From Leptospira ilyithenensis (lineage in GTDB: Bacteria > Spirochaetota > Leptospiria > Leptospirales > Leptospiraceae), in the NCBI RefSeq assembly GCF_004771005.1, contig NZ_RQHV01000018.1, positions 1-21,921 on the forward strand: a stretch of 21,921 nt of DNA. The letters are read 5' to 3'. Both the position numbers and the translations under genes were made by a program. The notes beneath the pieces were generated by a model. It saw nothing but the letters and a program-made list of their open reading frames with translations, was not told the origin of the DNA and ran no database searches. Positions 1-7,085 of the stretch are shown here, piece after piece. Position 1 is the first letter of the stretch. Each line of letters begins with the position of its first letter.

Positions 1-788
1 CTGAATACCAATCCCTGCAGACAGTAACTAAAATACCTGCGCTTGTTCCGAATGTTGGGAGAATAACTGTTCCGACATTTGATGGGGTGACTCCGTTAGG
101 CGGAAGAGACATTGAGGTCGGAGGTGTGAAAGGAATCAAAGAGTATGATATTAAAACAGATAAAGCTGCGTTAGAAGAAAGAGTCAAAAAAATAAATGAA
201 CATACAAGTGATCCAAGTAAACCCCATAGTACTGGTAAAGAAATAATTCCGAGCAACGGGGTCGGAACCAATGAGGAAGTAAGATATAATGTGCCAAAAG
301 AAGGTGAGGATTCTGATGGAAATACATTATGGAAAAGTTATTCTTACCACTCTGCAGATAATATCCATCGATTTACAGACCAACCTACTCTCGAGACATT
401 TGTGACAGGGGCTACAAAATGGAGAGAATTACAGGTAAGTGAAGGAGGAGCCCCTCAACCTATTTTTGTAAATGATTTTAGCATGCCTGGTGCAGGAAAT
501 TCTCCTTTTGCGGGAGGTCATCATCAATATGCATCGGCTATAGATGTTGGTATCCCTGGAAACAATGGAGCACAAGCGAGCACTTTCAATTCATCAAATT
601 ATGATAGAAATAAGACAATTCAACTAATTAAAGTGATGGGAGAAAGTGTTCCTGAAGGTTATAAACTTCAGGTATTTTTTAATGATCAGAATGTAATTAA
701 CGAATTTAGTGGAACAAATATTTCTGTATCCTATTTGGATGGGCATGATACTCACGTACACTTTCAGCTAGTAAAAATAAAAGAATAA
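1..788 (+). CDS. C-terminal part of a larger protein ending in a LAS/MepA-like metallopeptidase domain (5' partial)
   Basis: The reading frame (codons in phase with position 3) is open to the left edge, so the true start lies outside the window; the GTG at 87 is only an internal codon. About the last 120 residues carry a LAS-type zinc peptidase signature: HQYASAID (bases 522-545, an HxxxxxxD pattern) and near the end GHDTHVHF (741-764), giving H-D-x-H-x-H. This ordering matches the M15/M74 group (VanX, MepA), zinc enzymes that cut peptidoglycan crosslinks or D-amino-acid dipeptides; the second motif is closest to M74 MepA. The upstream part is Gly/Pro/Lys-rich linker-like sequence without recognisable domains. 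A shared RBS-like AAGAAGGGA run lies between its stop and the next gene 12 bp on, so the two are probably co-transcribed. The metallopeptidase call is motif-based; that it is the C-terminal effector of a large secreted protein is inference. Confidence 0.6.
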   Translation, partial: EYQSLQTVTKIPALVPNVGRITVPTFDGVTPLGGRDIEVGGVKGIKEYDIKTDKAALEERVKKINEHTSDPSKPHSTGKEIIPSNGVGTNEEVRYNVPKEGEDSDGNTLWKSYSYHSADNIHRFTDQPTLETFVTGATKWRELQVSEGGAPQPIFVNDFSMPGAGNSPFAGGHHQYASAIDVGIPGNNGAQASTFNSSNYDRNKTIQLIKVMGESVPEGYKLQVFFNDQNVINEFSGTNISVSYLDGHDTHVHFQLVKIKE

Positions 789-800
789 GAAGGGATAACA

Positions 801-1691
801 ATGAAAGGGCTAACATTACTAATAATATTATTTATTGTATTCCAATGCAATGGAATCTCTAGCGAGCCGGAGAACAAGTTAGAGATACTGGTTCCAAGAT
901 ATAAGGAGGCCACTACTCCAAGAGAAGATAATTTCGCACATATACTAAATCGATTAGGAATCAAAGAAAGGCCTGTAGTCACTGAAGCCAAAGGTGATAA
1001 GATTATAAAAACTAAATTTAAATCTTTTGATTTGGAAATAAAAGAATATAGACGTGAACCCTCTCGTGCTGTCGGTTTATATGTTAATTTCTTTCATCCG
1101 TCTCTAAAAAAGGGAAAAACATTCATTTCGTATTTTGACGGACAATATTCGGAATCTAATTATTGTTATGCATATACTTCAGTCTACTCTTCTCAAGGGA
1201 ATCCCCCACCTAAATGGGGATATTATGAATGCGGTAGATCATTAGAAGTCGATATAAGCGCCAAATATATTAACGAAAAATGTTGGGATGTGAAAGAAGA
1301 CGAATATATAGATAAGTCAAAACATCCCATAATAAGAGAAGATTGTAGGGACGAGGCAACGATTCGCCTTGATGGAAAGGAATCGAAAACAAAACCTAAT
1401 TTAGATCCATCGTCTTGCCCACATAAATGCTACGATCTGATCCCTTACATGGAAATGGGGGAGTATGTAGCGAGAAAAACAGGCGTCATCGTAAGGGATA
1501 CACCATCTCGTAAGGGTAAACTAGTAACAAAGCTTGAAAAAGATATGAATGTTACAGTAACAGAGGATACAGGAAAGATAGAAGAAATCGAAGAAAATAT
1601 AGCCCCTTGGGTAAAAGTAAAATTGAGAGATGGCAAGGAAGGCTATGTTTTTGGAATTTTTTTAAAAAGACCAGGAGAATTTTGGCCATGA
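801..1691 (+). CDS. Putative lipoprotein with C-terminal SH3b domain
   Basis: The 296-aa product starts with a hydrophobic leader (MKGLTLLIILFIVFQC) whose Cys-16 fits a spirochaete lipobox, so it is predicted to be exported and lipidated. The middle (about residues 30-215) is rich in charged residues and contains several Cys (for example CYAYTS, YECGRS, EKCWD, DCRDE, SSCPHKCYD), suggesting disulphide bonds outside the cytoplasm. The C-terminal 70 residues resemble a bacterial SH3 domain: TGVIVRDTPS (the VRxxPS start), then VTKLEKDMNVTV and a closing PWVKVKLRDGKEGYVFG. SH3b domains bind cell-wall peptides or glycans. Translation starts at ATG 801 behind AAGAAGGGATAACA. Its position directly after the MepA-like domain suggests a protective or accessory partner, which is not proven. 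SH3b confidence is good; the rest of the protein is unrecognised. Confidence 0.75.
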   Translation: MKGLTLLIILFIVFQCNGISSEPENKLEILVPRYKEATTPREDNFAHILNRLGIKERPVVTEAKGDKIIKTKFKSFDLEIKEYRREPSRAVGLYVNFFHPSLKKGKTFISYFDGQYSESNYCYAYTSVYSSQGNPPPKWGYYECGRSLEVDISAKYINEKCWDVKEDEYIDKSKHPIIREDCRDEATIRLDGKESKTKPNLDPSSCPHKCYDLIPYMEMGEYVARKTGVIVRDTPSRKGKLVTKLEKDMNVTVTEDTGKIEEIEENIAPWVKVKLRDGKEGYVFGIFLKRPGEFWP

Positions 1692-2031
1692 ATTTAAATC
1701 AAGGCCCAGCGCAAGTGATCGCAGTGGAAATCCTTCGCCCAACCAATAAGGCGAAGATTGGAACGAAGAGCACGGTCGGTTAACGAAAAGAAGTTGGAAA
1801 TGTGTATGAACCTCGTAAAAACTATAATAACGGACAAAGTGTTCGCTAAACTGGAGGAATTTTGGTTCGATGGAATGGTTTTGGGGAAAAATAGCAAAGT
1901 TCTACTGATTAGCTCGTATTATTTCCAAAAATCTTAGCGCAAATCGGTTTTTAAAAAATCAAATAAGCATAGCTCGTCCTTCCCCCAAAGGGCCTTAATT
2001 TTATAGAACCAAATAGCGGTAAGGCTGTTTT
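1692..2031. other. Gene-free spacer with one copy of a structured repeat
   Basis: No convincing gene lies between the SH3b lipoprotein and the transposase. The stretch contains the first copy of the structured intergenic repeat (annotated separately) and stop-rich sequence. A 67-codon minus-strand frame here (1694-1897) is the translation of the repeat itself and is not a real gene. No inverted terminal repeat that matches the other side of the transposase could be found by eye. Confidence 0.6.
1709..1783 (+). repeat. Structured intergenic repeat, copy 1
   Basis: This copy shares two identical blocks with 3274-3340: a 24-base 5' arm starting AGTGATCGCAGTGG and a 32-base 3' arm ending GCACGGTCGGTTAA. 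The arms are separated by a variable 14-base loop. The inner ends can pair (CCTTCGCC with GGCGAAG), and the outer ends can pair with a bulge (GATC...GTG with CAC-GGTC), so the unit can fold as a long hairpin. The minus-strand translation gives the TDRALRSNLR / KDFHCDH peptide, which I recall as a recurrent spurious product in leptospiral genomes. Transposition mechanism and function are unknown. Confidence 0.75.
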
Positions 2032-3069
2032 TTAAGCGGCTTTTTCCCAGGAATAGGTATGATAGAGTCCACCTAATACTGGGTGTGATACAAGTTTGTA
2101 ATCTCCGTCTCTGGGTTTGTGCAAGATAGGAGAAGATACAGGAGTGTCTTTCCGCAAGGCAATATGAGTTCTGTTGTGATTATAAAACTGTATGAATTCT
2201 TCCAGTTTGACTCGCAGATGATATTCATTCAACGGAATAAAATAATCCAAAAATTCTTCCTTACAGGTTTTAACAAATCTTTCTGCATAACCGTTTTGCC
2301 AGGGGGAACGAACGGCTGTTTTCTTATGTTTAATACCAAGTCTTTCCAGGTAGCGGGAGAATCTTTTACCAAATAACGTATCATTATCCGTGAGGACATA
2401 GGAAGTATTCTTCGGATCTTTTTTTCTAAGTGCTACTTTGATAACCTTTCTAACCCATCTGGTGGAGGTTTTAACTGTTATGTCATAATGAAGGATTTGT
2501 CTTGTTTCCAAATCCATAAAAAATATAACTTTGTATATTTCCCGAAAGTTATACGAGAAAACTGTAAATAGATCCGAGACGATCATGGAGTCGGAATGAA
2601 GAGCGTAGAAGTTTTTCCAAGCAAGTCTTTTCCTGGGGTTAGGCGATCTACGAAGGGTTTTGATATATTTGGAAACCGATTTTTCCGAGATCATAAACCC
2701 AAGCTTAATCATCGTTCCATGGATTTTGGTAGCACCCCAGATGGGATTTTGTTTCGCGATTTTCCGGGTAAGTTTGATCAGATCCCATTGGATCATAGGT
2801 CTACCTGATTTCCCTGAGGAAACGAGATTCCAAAAAAGTTTCCACTTTTTCTTTCTCCAGGAAATGAGAGTATTTGGAGTAACGAGTATAAGAGAAGTTT
2901 TCCAATCGGGGCCTAGATAAGAAAGCATGACCAGCTTACATCGTTCCCAGGGAGTTGTATGAAAAACTTTGTGTTTTCTTTTGTAAGCAGCAAGTTGGGT
3001 TCTGAGGATCAGGTTTTCCAGGAGGAGTTCTTTATATCGTAAACAAGAAATGAGATGAAAAAGAAGCAA
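2032..3069 (-). CDS. Integrase-core (rve) DDE transposase of an insertion sequence
   Basis: The 345-aa protein is a complete-looking transposase of the retroviral-integrase superfamily (COG2801-like, IS3/IS481-related). The N-terminal third carries helix-turn-helix-like sequence (WRKKKWKLFW, then GRPMIQWDLIKLTRKIA and NPIWGATKIHG). The catalytic core follows with all three acidic residues placed as expected: D in MIVSDLF, D in VLTDNDTLFG, and E in SPWQNGYAERF, with 34 residues between the last two (a DD35E spacing). The C-terminus has the usual FIQFYNHNRTHIAL block. No second overlapping frame of the orfA type is visible upstream, so it is a single-ORF element. Exact family and IS ends are not determined; no matching terminal inverted repeats or target duplication were seen. 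It lies between two same-direction copies of the structured repeat. Confidence 0.85.
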   Translation of the reverse strand: MLLFHLISCLRYKELLLENLILRTQLAAYKRKHKVFHTTPWERCKLVMLSYLGPDWKTSLILVTPNTLISWRKKKWKLFWNLVSSGKSGRPMIQWDLIKLTRKIAKQNPIWGATKIHGTMIKLGFMISEKSVSKYIKTLRRSPNPRKRLAWKNFYALHSDSMIVSDLFTVFSYNFREIYKVIFFMDLETRQILHYDITVKTSTRWVRKVIKVALRKKDPKNTSYVLTDNDTLFGKRFSRYLERLGIKHKKTAVRSPWQNGYAERFVKTCKEEFLDYFIPLNEYHLRVKLEEFIQFYNHNRTHIALRKDTPVSSPILHKPRDGDYKLVSHPVLGGLYHTYSWEKAA

Positions 3070-3486
3070 AGCAAATCAGAAAATCAATGATAAGCATATG
3101 TATTTATGTCGTTTTGCGGCCACTTTTTGATGATGAATCGGAATTTTATAAATAAAGATTACTTTAAAAAACAGGGAAGTATAAAAGTTTTTGAATAGTA
3201 ATAGCCTAAACCCCGCAAAAACTATGTTATTGAACAAAGCAAGAAAGAATCTTGCCTTATAAAAATCAACCCCCGCGTCAGTGATCGCAGTGGAAATCCT
3301 TCGTGAAACGAAGATTGGAACGAAGAGCACGGTCGGTTAATAAAAAAAGAGGAACTGGAAAAGAAAAGATGCGAGGCGCTAAGGCAAAACAAAGATAAAG
3401 CCCCTCAAAGCAAGAAAGATGTTTCCCTTCGGTGGCAAAAGCACATCTCAGGATCGTCCGTGACAAAACCCATCTAACAGGAATAA
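3070..3486. other. Gene-free spacer holding repeat copy 2
   Basis: Between the transposase start and the decayed coiled-coil gene I see no supportable gene. The minus-strand frames at 3076-3330 and 3278-3466 read through the structured repeat and have no protein-like features beyond the repeat translation. The right boundary of the insertion sequence must lie somewhere in this stretch, but it is not marked by a visible inverted repeat. Confidence 0.55.
3274..3340 (+). repeat. Structured intergenic repeat, copy 2
   Basis: This is the second copy of the repeat at 1709-1783, in the same orientation and about 1.56 kb away. Both arms are identical to copy 1, but the loop between CTTCG and CGAAG is five bases (TGAAA) instead of fourteen. 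Conserved arms with a freely changing loop suggest that the folded form (RNA or single-stranded DNA) matters or that the element spreads as a hairpin. Confidence 0.75.
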
Positions 3487-3768
3487 ACTTATATCCGTGC
3501 AGAGATTCAAACCGTTCTGGAAAGAATCGATACAGCTAACGAGCATTTTTTGGAAGAATTCCGGGACACCATGTCAAGGATGGATGCAAGCAGAATAGAG
3601 TGGGATACGAGACACGAAACAAACAAAAAAGAATGGGATCTGAAACATGAGGCAAGTCGGAGAGAAACAAATTAAAGATGGGAAATTATGAATAAAAAAT
3701 TCTCCACTGCATTTAGCTGGATGTCAGGCCTTTTGGCGGGAGTAGTTTCCACAGGACGAATCAAATGA
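3487..3768 (+). pseudogene. Decayed coiled-coil protein gene with C-terminal membrane segment
   Basis: In one frame the stretch encodes a heptad-like, charged helix (IQTVLERIDTANEHFLEEF, then RIEWDTRHETNKKEWDLKHE) with a regular 7-residue spacing of W, H and E/K. It is interrupted by a TAA at 3673-3675 and continues in the same frame through ATG 3688 into a short hydrophobic end (FSTAFSWMSGLLAGVVSTG) and a stop at 3766-3768. The frame opens right after stops at 3475 and 3484 and has no start codon before the coiled coil, so the N-terminus is lost. The build (coiled coil followed by one C-terminal membrane helix) resembles DUF1640/Bdr-like proteins; this family link is tentative. It lies between repeat copy 2 and an intact gene, and I read it as a remnant. 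Confidence 0.5.
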
Positions 3769-3844
3769 TTTCTCTTTGGTCAACTGGAAACTCTCTTGCA
3801 TAAAATTATCTTTACACCCGGGAAAACACTGTTCAGGATTGACC

Positions 3845-4681
3845 ATGCCCATCCGAAAAACAGTCACTCTCCGCACTCATACCTTCGATTTGGATTGGAA
3901 CCGCCATGTCACAAGCCGCACTTATGAAAAGTTTGGTTACGACGCAAGGTTTTCCATCCTGGAAGACTTGGGGTATTCCGTTCATAGATGTTTGGAAGAA
4001 GAAATTCAATATATCTCTCATTCCGCATTTATAAAGTTTCTAGGACAACAATTTGCAAATTCGGATATAGAGGTAGTTACAGAACTTTCCCGGGACAAAG
4101 ACGGATTACTCTACTGGAAACAAAATTTAATAGATGCAAAGGGTAAACCTGCTTGTGAACTTTATTCGACTTCCTATCTGCAATCCAAGGATGGAACCAA
4201 ACTGATATTAGACGTTCCTCTTCTGGAAGAAAATTGGAAAGAATCCGGTATCCATAAAAAATCGGAAGAACAATTTACACTGGAACATCATTGGCCTATT
4301 CCTTTCAGTGATATGAATTGTTTTTGGAATCTACCCTCGGATTCGATTTGGAAAATATTCGAAGAAGGCCGGTTTCTTTTTTTCCGCGAAGTCATCGACC
4401 TTTCTTTGATCAAAGCAACGGACACCACAACTTTTTTTATGGGCGGAGAAATCCAAATCAACGAACTTCCCTCTCCAGGATCCAAGATCACATTGCATAG
4501 CTGGATAGAAACTTTTGAGAAGATAAGATTTTATTTTCGCCAGGATATTGTGGGTGAAGATGGTAAAGTTCTGGTAAGTATGAAAGACGAACAGTTATTT
4601 GTCGCTCTTTCCGCATCCAGGCCCAAAAAAGCTCCGCCGGAGTTTATCGCAAAAGTAGAAAAGTTTATCGAGAAAAAATAA
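3845..4681 (+). CDS. Acyl-ACP/acyl-CoA thioesterase-like double-hotdog protein
   Basis: From ATG 3845 the protein has 278 residues. I chose this start because AGGA lies 8 bp upstream and the residues before it (from ATG 3776) look non-conserved. The first hotdog opens with TFDLDWNRHVTSRTY (residues 13-27), the DxNxHV-type motif of 4HBT/FatA-like thioesterases and acyl-group hydrolases. The long helix and strands follow, including WKQNLIDAKGKPACELYST. A second hotdog half starts near residue 165 (LIKATDTTTFFMGGEIQI, SWIETFEKIRFYF). Two tandem hotdogs in about 280 residues match acyl-ACP thioesterase-type architecture; the substrate is unknown. The protein is predicted cytosolic, with no leader. 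It is convergent with the membrane protein gene downstream and shares a hairpin with it. Confidence 0.7.
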   Translation: MPIRKTVTLRTHTFDLDWNRHVTSRTYEKFGYDARFSILEDLGYSVHRCLEEEIQYISHSAFIKFLGQQFANSDIEVVTELSRDKDGLLYWKQNLIDAKGKPACELYSTSYLQSKDGTKLILDVPLLEENWKESGIHKKSEEQFTLEHHWPIPFSDMNCFWNLPSDSIWKIFEEGRFLFFREVIDLSLIKATDTTTFFMGGEIQINELPSPGSKITLHSWIETFEKIRFYFRQDIVGEDGKVLVSMKDEQLFVALSASRPKKAPPEFIAKVEKFIEKK

Positions 4682-4706
4682 GTCGATCACAACCAATACC
4701 TGAAAA

Positions 4707-4738
4707 GGATCACCTTTATAACAACGCCAAGGTGATCC
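4707..4738 (-). terminator. Hairpin between convergent genes, probable terminator
   Basis: A perfect 10-bp inverted repeat (GGATCACCTT and AAGGTGATCC) surrounds a 12-base loop. On the minus strand it is followed by TTTT, so it fits as the terminator of the membrane protein gene ending at 4789. On the plus strand the tail is CAAAGAG, so termination of the thioesterase transcript would be weak. Confidence 0.6.
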
Positions 4739-4788
4739 AAAGAGATACAAAGCAAGAAATGGTTATCCTGTTGTCTTTATATCATCCT

Positions 4789-5376
4789 TTACTTAAGTTT
4801 AAGAATCGAAGTCCCCAAACAGTAATTGGCGATTGCAAGACCTATATGAAATAAATCCACATTCAAAATCGGTCCGGTGAAACCTTTCGTTCCGATCACA
4901 AGCCCCGCCAGAATAAACAAAGCAGCTCCGGCCAAACCGTAAACCGCACTTGTTTTCTCCTTCGAAATTTTACGAATACAAACAAAAATCACAAGCAACA
5001 TGGAGATCCCGCCGAGGATCGTCGACAAAATAGGAAAAGAAACAAAATAGCCAAACACTATGTAGACGATAAACAGAATTCCTACGATTAGAAACAACTG
5101 GTTGCGAACCAATTTTCGGATTCCCAAATGAAAATAGGCAACACCAATGAGAACTACTCCCACATAACCCGAGAGTCCCACAAAAAAACGATAAATCGGA
5201 TCAAGAGCCGAGATCCCCAAAAAGTGGATGCTGCCCAATCCTGCGGAAATTCCTATGATAGCAAATGCGTAAGTTCCGGCAATACCTGATACGGAAGTCA
5301 GACGGTTCAACCGGAAAGCAGCATATAAAGAAACAATGCTTAGAAAAAAATCGGAAAAGAATGTGCTGAGTTGCAT
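4789..5376 (-). CDS. Six-helix integral membrane protein of unknown function
   Basis: The 195-aa product is almost entirely membrane-embedded, with about six hydrophobic segments (around residues 8-25, 30-50, 60-82, 92-112, 118-135 and 145-190) joined by short charged loops such as RKLVRNQ and RKISKEK. No catalytic or ligand motif was recognised. A GTKGFTGPILNVDLFHIG stretch near the C-terminus, just before the last helix, looks like a conserved re-entrant or loop element and contains a His often seen in heme- or metal-binding membrane proteins; that is speculation. It lies 107 bp downstream of the pseudouridine synthase gene on the same strand and may be co-transcribed with it. A hairpin terminator follows its stop. 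Confidence 0.65.
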   Translation of the reverse strand: MQLSTFFSDFFLSIVSLYAAFRLNRLTSVSGIAGTYAFAIIGISAGLGSIHFLGISALDPIYRFFVGLSGYVGVVLIGVAYFHLGIRKLVRNQLFLIVGILFIVYIVFGYFVSFPILSTILGGISMLLVIFVCIRKISKEKTSAVYGLAGAALFILAGLVIGTKGFTGPILNVDLFHIGLAIANYCLGTSILKLK

Positions 5377-5483
5377 GGGGTTTCAGTATAGAAAGTAAAA
5401 TAAAATAGCAATCCTTTCTTGCCGGATTTTGAAACTAAAAAACAGATTTAAAATTAAGTATTTTGTAGCAAACCTATTTCAAA

Positions 5484-6200
5484 TCAAGTGTTTTGCAATA
5501 GACTAGTCTCTTCATCAGTGAGTTCGCGGTATTTGCCTATGGAAAGAGAAGGGTCCAAACGGATTGCTCCCATTTTTTCCCTTTTTAAATAAGAAACCTC
5601 TTTTCCTAGCATAACAAACATTCTGCGAATTTGGCGGAATTTTCCCTCTTTGATATACACTCTTCCTTTGGAAACTTCCCCGGATTCCAAGATTTCAAGT
5701 TTGGCGGACATGGACTCGTACCCGTCTTCCAATACTATGCCTTTCTCAAAGGAAGCCGAATCTTCCTCAGTCAATCTGCCGTTCACCTCAACATAATATT
5801 CTTTTTCCACATGGTGTTTTGGAGAAGTGTAATGATGACCGAATTTCCCGTTTGTGGTAAATATCAGAAGTCCTTCCGTTTCCTTATCCAATCTTCCTAC
5901 TGGAAACAAATTCATATTTCTATGTCTTTCCGATAAATAATCCATCACCGTCTTTTCTTTGGAATCTTCCGTCGCAGTGATACAATCGGGAGCTTTATTC
6001 ATCATAAAATAATAATGTTCTTTTCTATTTAAAATTTCATCTTTGTATTGAATTTTATCGGCAAGAGAAACGTTCACCGAAGGGTCCCGGACGATCACAT
6101 CATTTACTTTTACTAGTTTGTCACGAACAAGGCGCTTAACATCCGTTCTTGATCCGATTCCTAAATGAGAAAGCACTTTGTCCAATCGTTCCGTTTTCAT
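5484..6200 (-). CDS. rsuA: RsuA/RluB-family rRNA pseudouridine synthase
   Basis: The 238-aa protein has an N-terminal S4 RNA-binding domain (RLDKVLSHLGIGSRTDVKRL, residues 5-24) and a catalytic pseudouridine synthase domain. The catalytic motif GRLDKETEGL (102-111) holds the active-site Asp-105. TSPKHHVEKEY resembles the TSPRHHCEKTY segment of E. coli RsuA, which makes pseudouridine 516 in 16S rRNA; together with the length this favours RsuA over RluB, RluE or RluF. The C-terminal GRVYIKEGKFRQIRRMF is the typical substrate-binding block. Start ATG at 6200 is supported by the S4 domain beginning directly after it. It is divergent from the small exported-protein gene at 6279. The exact modified position is not provable from sequence alone. 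Confidence 0.85.
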   Translation of the reverse strand: MKTERLDKVLSHLGIGSRTDVKRLVRDKLVKVNDVIVRDPSVNVSLADKIQYKDEILNRKEHYYFMMNKAPDCITATEDSKEKTVMDYLSERHRNMNLFPVGRLDKETEGLLIFTTNGKFGHHYTSPKHHVEKEYYVEVNGRLTEEDSASFEKGIVLEDGYESMSAKLEILESGEVSKGRVYIKEGKFRQIRRMFVMLGKEVSYLKREKMGAIRLDPSLSIGKYRELTDEETSLLQNT

Positions 6201-6278
6201 AATTTCCTATCTTTACTGACTATACAAATCCAAAGCCCGCAAAATAAGACAAAAAAATTGTTTTCTAAATCCAAATCC

Positions 6279-6602
6279 ATGAGTCTAATCTTCAATATGT
6301 GGGTTCATTTGATTATAGCCGTTTTGGCTGCCTATCTTGCCTTTCCTCCCGTTTCCGGGAGCGAAATACAGTCAGGTTCTTCCCAATTAAAAATCAATGA
6401 GCAAATCACATTTCAATTAGGGAACGTCCCCGAAGGAGAAATCTACAGACCTGCTTTGGATTTGGATGAGTTTTCAAATTCAAACTACAGTTCACAAAAA
6501 ACTCCGAACCTGCACCTTAATGACTCTTCTTATTCATCCCATAGAAAACATTCCGTTTCCAGTTTTTTTCAACCGTTAAGCACCATACGACTTCTTACCT
6601 AA
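6279..6602 (+). CDS. Small exported hypothetical protein
   Basis: Starting at ATG 6279 (or ATG 6297) the product has about 107 (or 101) residues. It opens with a hydrophobic leader (HLIIAVLAAYLAFPPVSG) that looks like a signal peptide cleaved after VSG or near it. The mature part is polar, Ser- and Asn-rich (for example SNSNYSSQKTPNLHLNDSSY) and has no recognisable domain. An upstream extension to 6165 in the same frame overlaps the start of the pseudouridine synthase and is unlikely. No clear ribosome binding site precedes either ATG. It is followed 50 bp later by another small exported-protein gene, so the pair may be functionally linked. I do not recognise it; the reading frame could still be fortuitous. 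Confidence 0.45.
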   Translation: MSLIFNMWVHLIIAVLAAYLAFPPVSGSEIQSGSSQLKINEQITFQLGNVPEGEIYRPALDLDEFSNSNYSSQKTPNLHLNDSSYSSHRKHSVSSFFQPLSTIRLLT

Positions 6603-6652
6603 AATCCCTAAGTATTATCCCCCGTTTACTTATTATATTTTAGGAGATATTT

Positions 6653-7069
6653 ATGCGTACTTTATTTACTTATATTGTTGCTTCTTCCATTATCAGTGCC
6701 CCTGCAGAAGAAAAATTATTCGAACGTTTAGACCTGATGCAAAGAGACTTGTATTCCAAAGGGACGGATCAAATGATTCATACAAAGGGTATTTATCATT
6801 TAATCCAAAACCTGGAGTCCAGTTCCCTGGACTCCAAAAATATTTTAGCCAAGGCTTGGAGAAATATTGCTTTATTGGAAAATGCGATCAATCGCAAAGA
6901 TCAAGAACAATATCTATCTGAGACATGTCTTATTTTAAAGGACCTGGCGGCAAATTTCAGATATGCGGCATATATTTGCCCTGTCACAAATAAGATCTGG
7001 ATTACAAAAGCAAACATTGCGAACAATCCGTATCTGCAAAAAAAAGATTCTGGAAAAAGAATCAGTTAA
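6653..7069 (+). CDS. Hypothetical exported protein, 138 aa
   Basis: ATG 6653 has a strong Shine-Dalgarno (TAGGAGATATTT). The product begins with a short hydrophobic stretch (LFTYIVASSIISAPA) consistent with a signal peptide, followed by a helical region rich in Leu, Lys and Asn, with two later Cys (SETCLILKD and AAYICPVT) that could form a disulphide. No family was recognised. It ends 16 bp before the antiporter gene, so it is very probably in the same transcript and may be a periplasmic accessory to the antiporter; that role is inference only. Confidence 0.65.
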   Translation: MRTLFTYIVASSIISAPAEEKLFERLDLMQRDLYSKGTDQMIHTKGIYHLIQNLESSSLDSKNILAKAWRNIALLENAINRKDQEQYLSETCLILKDLAANFRYAAYICPVTNKIWITKANIANNPYLQKKDSGKRIS

Positions 7070-7085
7070 TTTTTATTGAGGTTAG

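Noticed and set aside
1694..1897. Minus-strand 67-codon frame with TDRALRSNLR peptide
   Set aside because: It is the translation of the structured intergenic repeat, and the same peptide recurs at 3278-3466. No gene-like start or domain.
1960..3140. Terminal inverted repeats of the first insertion sequence
   Set aside because: The best similarity (CTGTTTTTTAAGCGGC near 2022 versus TGTCGTTTTGCGGCC near 3106) is in direct, not inverted, orientation and weak.
3076..3330. Minus-strand 84-codon frame upstream of the transposase, considered as an orfA partner
   Set aside because: No helix-turn-helix features, overlaps the repeat, and not in an orfA/orfB frameshift arrangement.
3776..3844. Upstream extension of the thioesterase to ATG 3776
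   Set aside because: Family-like sequence starts at ATG 3845, which has an AGGA at good spacing; the extension looks like untranslated sequence.
5455..5510. Imperfect direct repeat (AAGTATTTTG / AAGTGTTTTG) at the pseudouridine synthase stop
   Set aside because: Short, only near-identical in about ten AT-rich bases; easily chance.
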